Shown piece by piece: positions 7,339 through 11,021 of a stretch of 11,021 bases of DNA. Under the pieces are notes generated by a model, which was given only the letters and a program-made list of their open reading frames with translations, was not told the DNA's origin and ran no database searches. The stretch comes from Carex sylvatica. Lineage: Eukaryota > Streptophyta > Magnoliopsida > Poales > Cyperaceae. The position numbers and the translations under genes are program-made. The stretch covers positions 1 through 11,021 of the forward strand of contig CAXKVR010000922.1 of the NCBI GenBank assembly GCA_964058845.1, written 5' to 3'. Every line of letters starts with the position of its first letter. Position 1 is the stretch's first letter.

Positions 7339-10300
7339 TTGGGGTGTTGTATTACGGTTATAAATGCCCTATTATCTTGCCATCTGGAGACACTACTCAA
7401 GTGCTCCAAACACCTTCAATTGCAGTTTTGTACTAGGGTGGTAAATGCCCTATTGTCTTGCCATCTTGAGACACTACTAGAGTGCTACAAACACCATCAA
7501 TTGGAGTGTTGTATTATGTTTGTAAATGCCCTATTATCTTGCTATCTGGACACTCTACTAGAGAGTTTCAAACACCTTCAATTGGAGTTTTGCATTGGGG
7601 TTGTAAATGTCGTGTTATTTTGCCATATAGAGAAACCACTAGAGTGCTTCAAACACCTTCAATTGGAGTGCTGTATTAGGGTTGTAAATACCCTATTTTC
7701 TTCCCATATCGAGACACTACTAGAGTGCTTCGAACACCTTCAATTGGAGTGTTGTATTAGGGTTGTAGATGCCTTGTTATCTTGCCTTCTGGAGACACTA
7801 CTCGAATGCTTCAAACACCTTCAATTGGAGTGTTGTATTAGAGTTGTAAATGCTCTATTATCTTGCCACATAGAGACACTACTAGAGTGCTTTAAACACC
7901 ATCAATTGGAGTGTTGTGTTAGAGTTGTAAATGCCCTTATCTTGCCATTTAGAAACACTACAAGAGTGCTCCAAACACCTTCAATTGGTGTGTTGTATTA
8001 TGGTTGTAAATGCCCTATTATCTTGTAATATGGAAACACGAACTCGAGTGCTCCAAACACATTCACTTGGAGTGTTGTATTAGGCTTAGAAATGCCCTAT
8101 TATCTTTCCTTCTGGAGACACTACTCGAATACTGCAAAAACACCTTCAATTGGAGTGCTGTATTTTGGTTATAAATGCCATGTTATCTTGCCATATAAAG
8201 ACACCGCTAGAGTGCAGCAAACACTTTCAATTGGAGTGTTGTATTAGGGGTGTAAATGCTCTATTATCTTGCCATATCAAGACACTACTAGAGTGCTCCA
8301 AACACCTTCAATTGGAGTGTTGTATTAGGGTTGTAAATGCCCTGTTATCATGTCATCTGGAGACACTACTCGAGTGCTTCAAACACCATCAATTGGTGTG
8401 GTGTATTAGAGTTGCAGATACCCTATAATCTTGCCATATAGTGACATTACTAGAGTGCTCCAAACACCATCAACTGGAGTGTTGTATTAGGGTTGTAGAT
8501 GCCCTGTTATCCTTCCATATGGAGACACTACTCGAGTGCTTCAAACACCATCAATTGGTGTGTTGTATTAGAGTTGTAAATACCCTATTATCTTGCCATA
8601 TAGTGACATTACTAGGGTGCTCCAAACGCCATCAATTGGAGTGTTGTATTAGGGTTGTAGATGTTCTTTTTTCTTGCCATATATAGACACTACTAGAGTG
8701 TGCCAAACACCTTCAATTGGTGTGTTGTATTAGGGTGGTAAATGACGTATTATCTTACCATATGGAGACACTACTATAGTGCTTCAAACACCTTTAATTG
8801 GAGAGTTGTATTAGGGGTGTAAATGCCCTATTATCTTGCCAAATAGAGACACTACTAGAGTACTCCTAACACCATCAATTGGAGTGTTGTACGAGAGTTG
8901 TAAATGCCCTATTATCTTGACATATCGAGACACCACTAGAGTGCTCCAAACACCTTCAATTGGAGTGTTGTATTAGGGTTGTAAATGCCCTGTTATCTTG
9001 CCTTCTAGAGACACTACTCGAGTGCTTCAAACACCTTCAATTGGAGTGCTGTATTAGAGTTGTACCTTATCTTGCCATTTAGAAACACTACGAGAGTGCT
9101 CCAAACACCTTCAATTCGAGTGTTGTATTATGGTTGTAAATGCCCTATTATCTTGTCATATGAAAACACGAACTCGAGTGCTACAAACACATTCACTTGG
9201 AGTGTTGTATTAGGGTTATAAATGCATTATCTTTCCTTCTGGAGACATCACTCGAGTGCTGCAAACACCTTCAATTGGAGTGTTGTATTTTGGTTATAAA
9301 TGTCATGTCATCTTTCCATATAGAGATACCACTAGAGTGCTCCAGACACTTTCAATTTGAGTGTTGTATTAGGGGAGTAAATGCCCTATTATCTTGCCAT
9401 ATCGAGACACTACTAGAGTGCTTCAAACACCTTCAATTGGAGTTCTTTATTAGAGTTATAAATGCCCTATTATCTTGCCATATAGAGACACCACCAGAGC
9501 GTTTCAAACACCTTCAATTGGAGTGTTGTATTTGGCTTGTAAATGCCGTCTTACCTTACCATCTAAAGACACTACAAGAGTGCTCCAAACACCTTCAATT
9601 GGAGAGTTGTATTAGGGTTATAAATGCCCTATTATCTTGCCATATGGAGACACTTTTAGAGTGCCCCAAACACCATCAATTGGAGTGTTGTATTAGGGTT
9701 GTAAATGCCATATTATCATGCTATATAGAGTCACTACTGGAGTGCTAGAAACACCATCAATTGGAGTGTTGTATTAGGATTGTAGATGCCCTATTATCTT
9801 CCATATTGAAACACTACTAGAGTGCTCCAAATACCTTCAGTTGGTGTGTTGTATTAGGGTTGTAAATGCCCTGTTATCTTGCTATCTAGAGACACTACTA
9901 GAGTGCTACAAACACCATCAATTGGTGTTTTGTATTAGAGTTGTAAATGCCCTATTATCTTGCCATCTGGAAACACTACTAGAGTGTTCCAGACACCTTC
10001 AATTGGAGTGTTCTATTAGGTTTTTAAATGCCAATAATCTAGCCATCTGGAGACACTACTCGAGTGCTGCAAACACCTTCAATTGGAGAGCTGTATTAGA
10101 GTTGTAAATGCTCTATTATCTTGCCATATAGGGACACTACTAGAGTGCTTCAAACACCATCAGTTGGAGTGTTGTATTAGGCTTGTAAATGCCCTATTAC
10201 CTTGCTATTTGGAGATACTACTAGAGTGCTCCAAACAAATTCAATTGGAGTGCTGTATTAGGGTTATAAATGCCCTATTGTGTTTCCAACTGGAGACACT

Positions 10301-10807
10301 ACCCGAGTGCTGCAAACACTTTCAATTGGAGTGTTGTATTAGGGTTATAAATGCCATGTTATCGTGCTATATACACCACTAGAGTGCTACAGACACCATC
10401 AATTGGAGTGTTGTATTAGGCTTTTAAATGCCCTATTATCTTGCCTTATAGAAACACTACTAGAGTGCTCGAAACACCTTCAATTGTAGTGTTGTATTAA
10501 GGGAGTAAATGCCCTATTATCTTGACATATCGAGACACCACTAGAGTACTTCAAACACCTTCATTTGTAGTGTTGTATTAGGGTTGCAAATGCCTTGTTA
10601 TCTTGGCTTCTAGAGACACTACTCGAGTGCTTCAAACACCTTCAATTTGACTGCTGTATTAGAGTTGTAAATTCCCTATTATCTTGCCATATAGAGACAC
10701 TACCAGAGTGCTTCAAACACCTTCAATTGGAGTGTTGTGTTAGGCTTGTAAATGCCACCTTACCTTGCCATCTAAAGACACTACAAGAGTGCTCCAATCA
10801 CCTTCAA

Positions 10808-10906
10808 TTGGAATGTTGTGTTAGGGTTGTAAATGTCTTGCCAACTGGAGACACAACTCAAGTGCTTCAAACACGATCGCTACTGGAGTGCTAGAAACAC
10901 TAACAA
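10808..10906. repeat. Hybrid 99-bp monomer, second-unit copy of 4201-4299
   Basis: The same out-of-register join with CGATCG (10874-10879) is present. It shows that the recombination predates the amplification of the 6607-bp unit. Confidence 0.82.
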
Positions 10907-11021
10907 TTGGAGTGTTGTATTAGGGTTGTAGATGCCCTATTATCTTGGCATATTGAAACACTACTAGAGTGCTGCAAACACCTTCAGTTGGTGTGTTGTA
11001 TTAGGGTTGCAAATGCCTTGT

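Larger units (their letters stand above)
1..11021. repeat. 81-bp tandem satellite array, fills the window
   Basis: Every part of the window belongs to one 81-bp monomer repeated head to tail in a single orientation. Landmarks in each monomer, in order, are CAATTGGAGTGTTGTATTAG, GTTGTAAATGCCCTATTATC, TTGCCATATAGAGACACTAC and TAGAGTGCTCCAAACACC. Positions of the TTGG after CAA run 31, 112, 193, 274, 355, 436, 514 and so on to 10988. I count 137 such anchors. In one 82-monomer unit 64 spacings are exactly 81 bp; the others are 68, 69, 72, 74, 77-80, 82, 83 or 99 bp. No unique sequence, gene or RNA interrupts the array, and neither edge reaches flanking DNA. Arrays like this are known as eukaryotic nuclear satellites. 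Family and species are not recognised. Confidence 0.97.
6608..11021. repeat. Higher-order repeat unit, second copy, cut by window end
   Basis: This repeats bases 1-4414 at a constant offset of 6607. All odd-length monomers recur in place: the 68- and 69-bp monomers at 7202-7338, the CGATCG join at 10874-10879 and the 74-bp monomer starting at 9041. In the stretches compared base by base (starts of both copies, about 2080-2500, about 3775-3990, and the last bases) I found no substitution. The copy is not finished; the window ends 2193 bp short of the unit end. Confidence 0.93.

Noticed and set aside
31..10894. Many forward open reading frames of 65-252 codons with Leu- and Cys-rich repeats, which could be taken for a leucine-rich or cysteine-rich repeat protein family.
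   Set aside because: They are translations of the satellite monomer. They open mostly on TTG or GTG, end at point-mutation stops or frameshifts, have no unique ends, and length changes are not biased to multiples of three.
45..11010. Telomere-like TTAGGGTT inside most monomers (GTATTAGGGTTGTAAATG).
   Set aside because: It occurs once per 81-bp monomer, never as a tandem hexamer or heptamer run, and is often mutated to TTAGAG, TTAGGC or TTTGGG. It is a chance match.
1..11021. CRISPR array, because of regularly spaced short repeats.
   Set aside because: There are no unique spacers. The whole 81-bp period is repeated and varies evenly along its length, and there is no leader or cas gene.
1..11021. 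tRNA, rRNA, promoter and terminator signals on either strand.
   Set aside because: I saw no tRNA-like arms with conserved T-loop sequence, no rRNA landmark, and no convincing promoter or terminator. AT-rich stretches such as CTATTATCTT recur once per monomer as part of the satellite.

Overview
The whole window is satellite DNA. It is an unbroken head-to-tail array of one AT-leaning monomer of 81 bp (about 40% GC by counting a typical copy). I see no gene, tRNA, rRNA, CRISPR array, transposon end or unique flank. Using the recurring CAATTGG box as a ruler, I counted 82 monomers in the first 6607 bases and 55 more to the end. Of the 82 successive spacings, 64 are exactly 81 bp. Neighbouring monomers differ clearly (31-111 and 112-192 differ at 10 of 81 positions by hand count).

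Above the monomer there is a very large higher-order repeat. Base 1 onward reappears at base 6608, and I found no difference between the two copies in the stretches I compared. The window therefore holds one complete 6607-bp unit (1-6607) plus the first 4414 bp of a second (6608-11021), including every indel and odd-length monomer. This is either a recently amplified 82-monomer unit, a tandem or circular 6.6-kb molecule read around more than once, or an assembly overlap. Sequence alone does not separate these.

Inside the 6607-bp unit is an older, decayed layer. Recognisable runs of 2-8 monomers with shared private variants recur at 11-20 monomer spacings: 1056-1704 with 2272-2829; 3877-4200 with 5111-5434; and a two-monomer module near 112, 3073, 4462 and 5435. 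A local two-monomer (162-bp) duplication lies at 1705-2059. An out-of-register join near 4262-4299 gives a 99-bp monomer. Short monomers (68, 69, 72 and 74 bp) mark internal deletions.

One forward phase of the monomer has no stop, so long open stretches of a 27-residue repeat appear. These look non-coding: 13 of 18 length changes are not multiples of three, many stops lie in that phase, most openings use TTG or GTG, and the 6607-bp unit itself shifts the frame by one.

This organisation is typical of nuclear satellite (centromeric, pericentromeric or subtelomeric) DNA of a eukaryote. I do not recognise the family and cannot name the organism.
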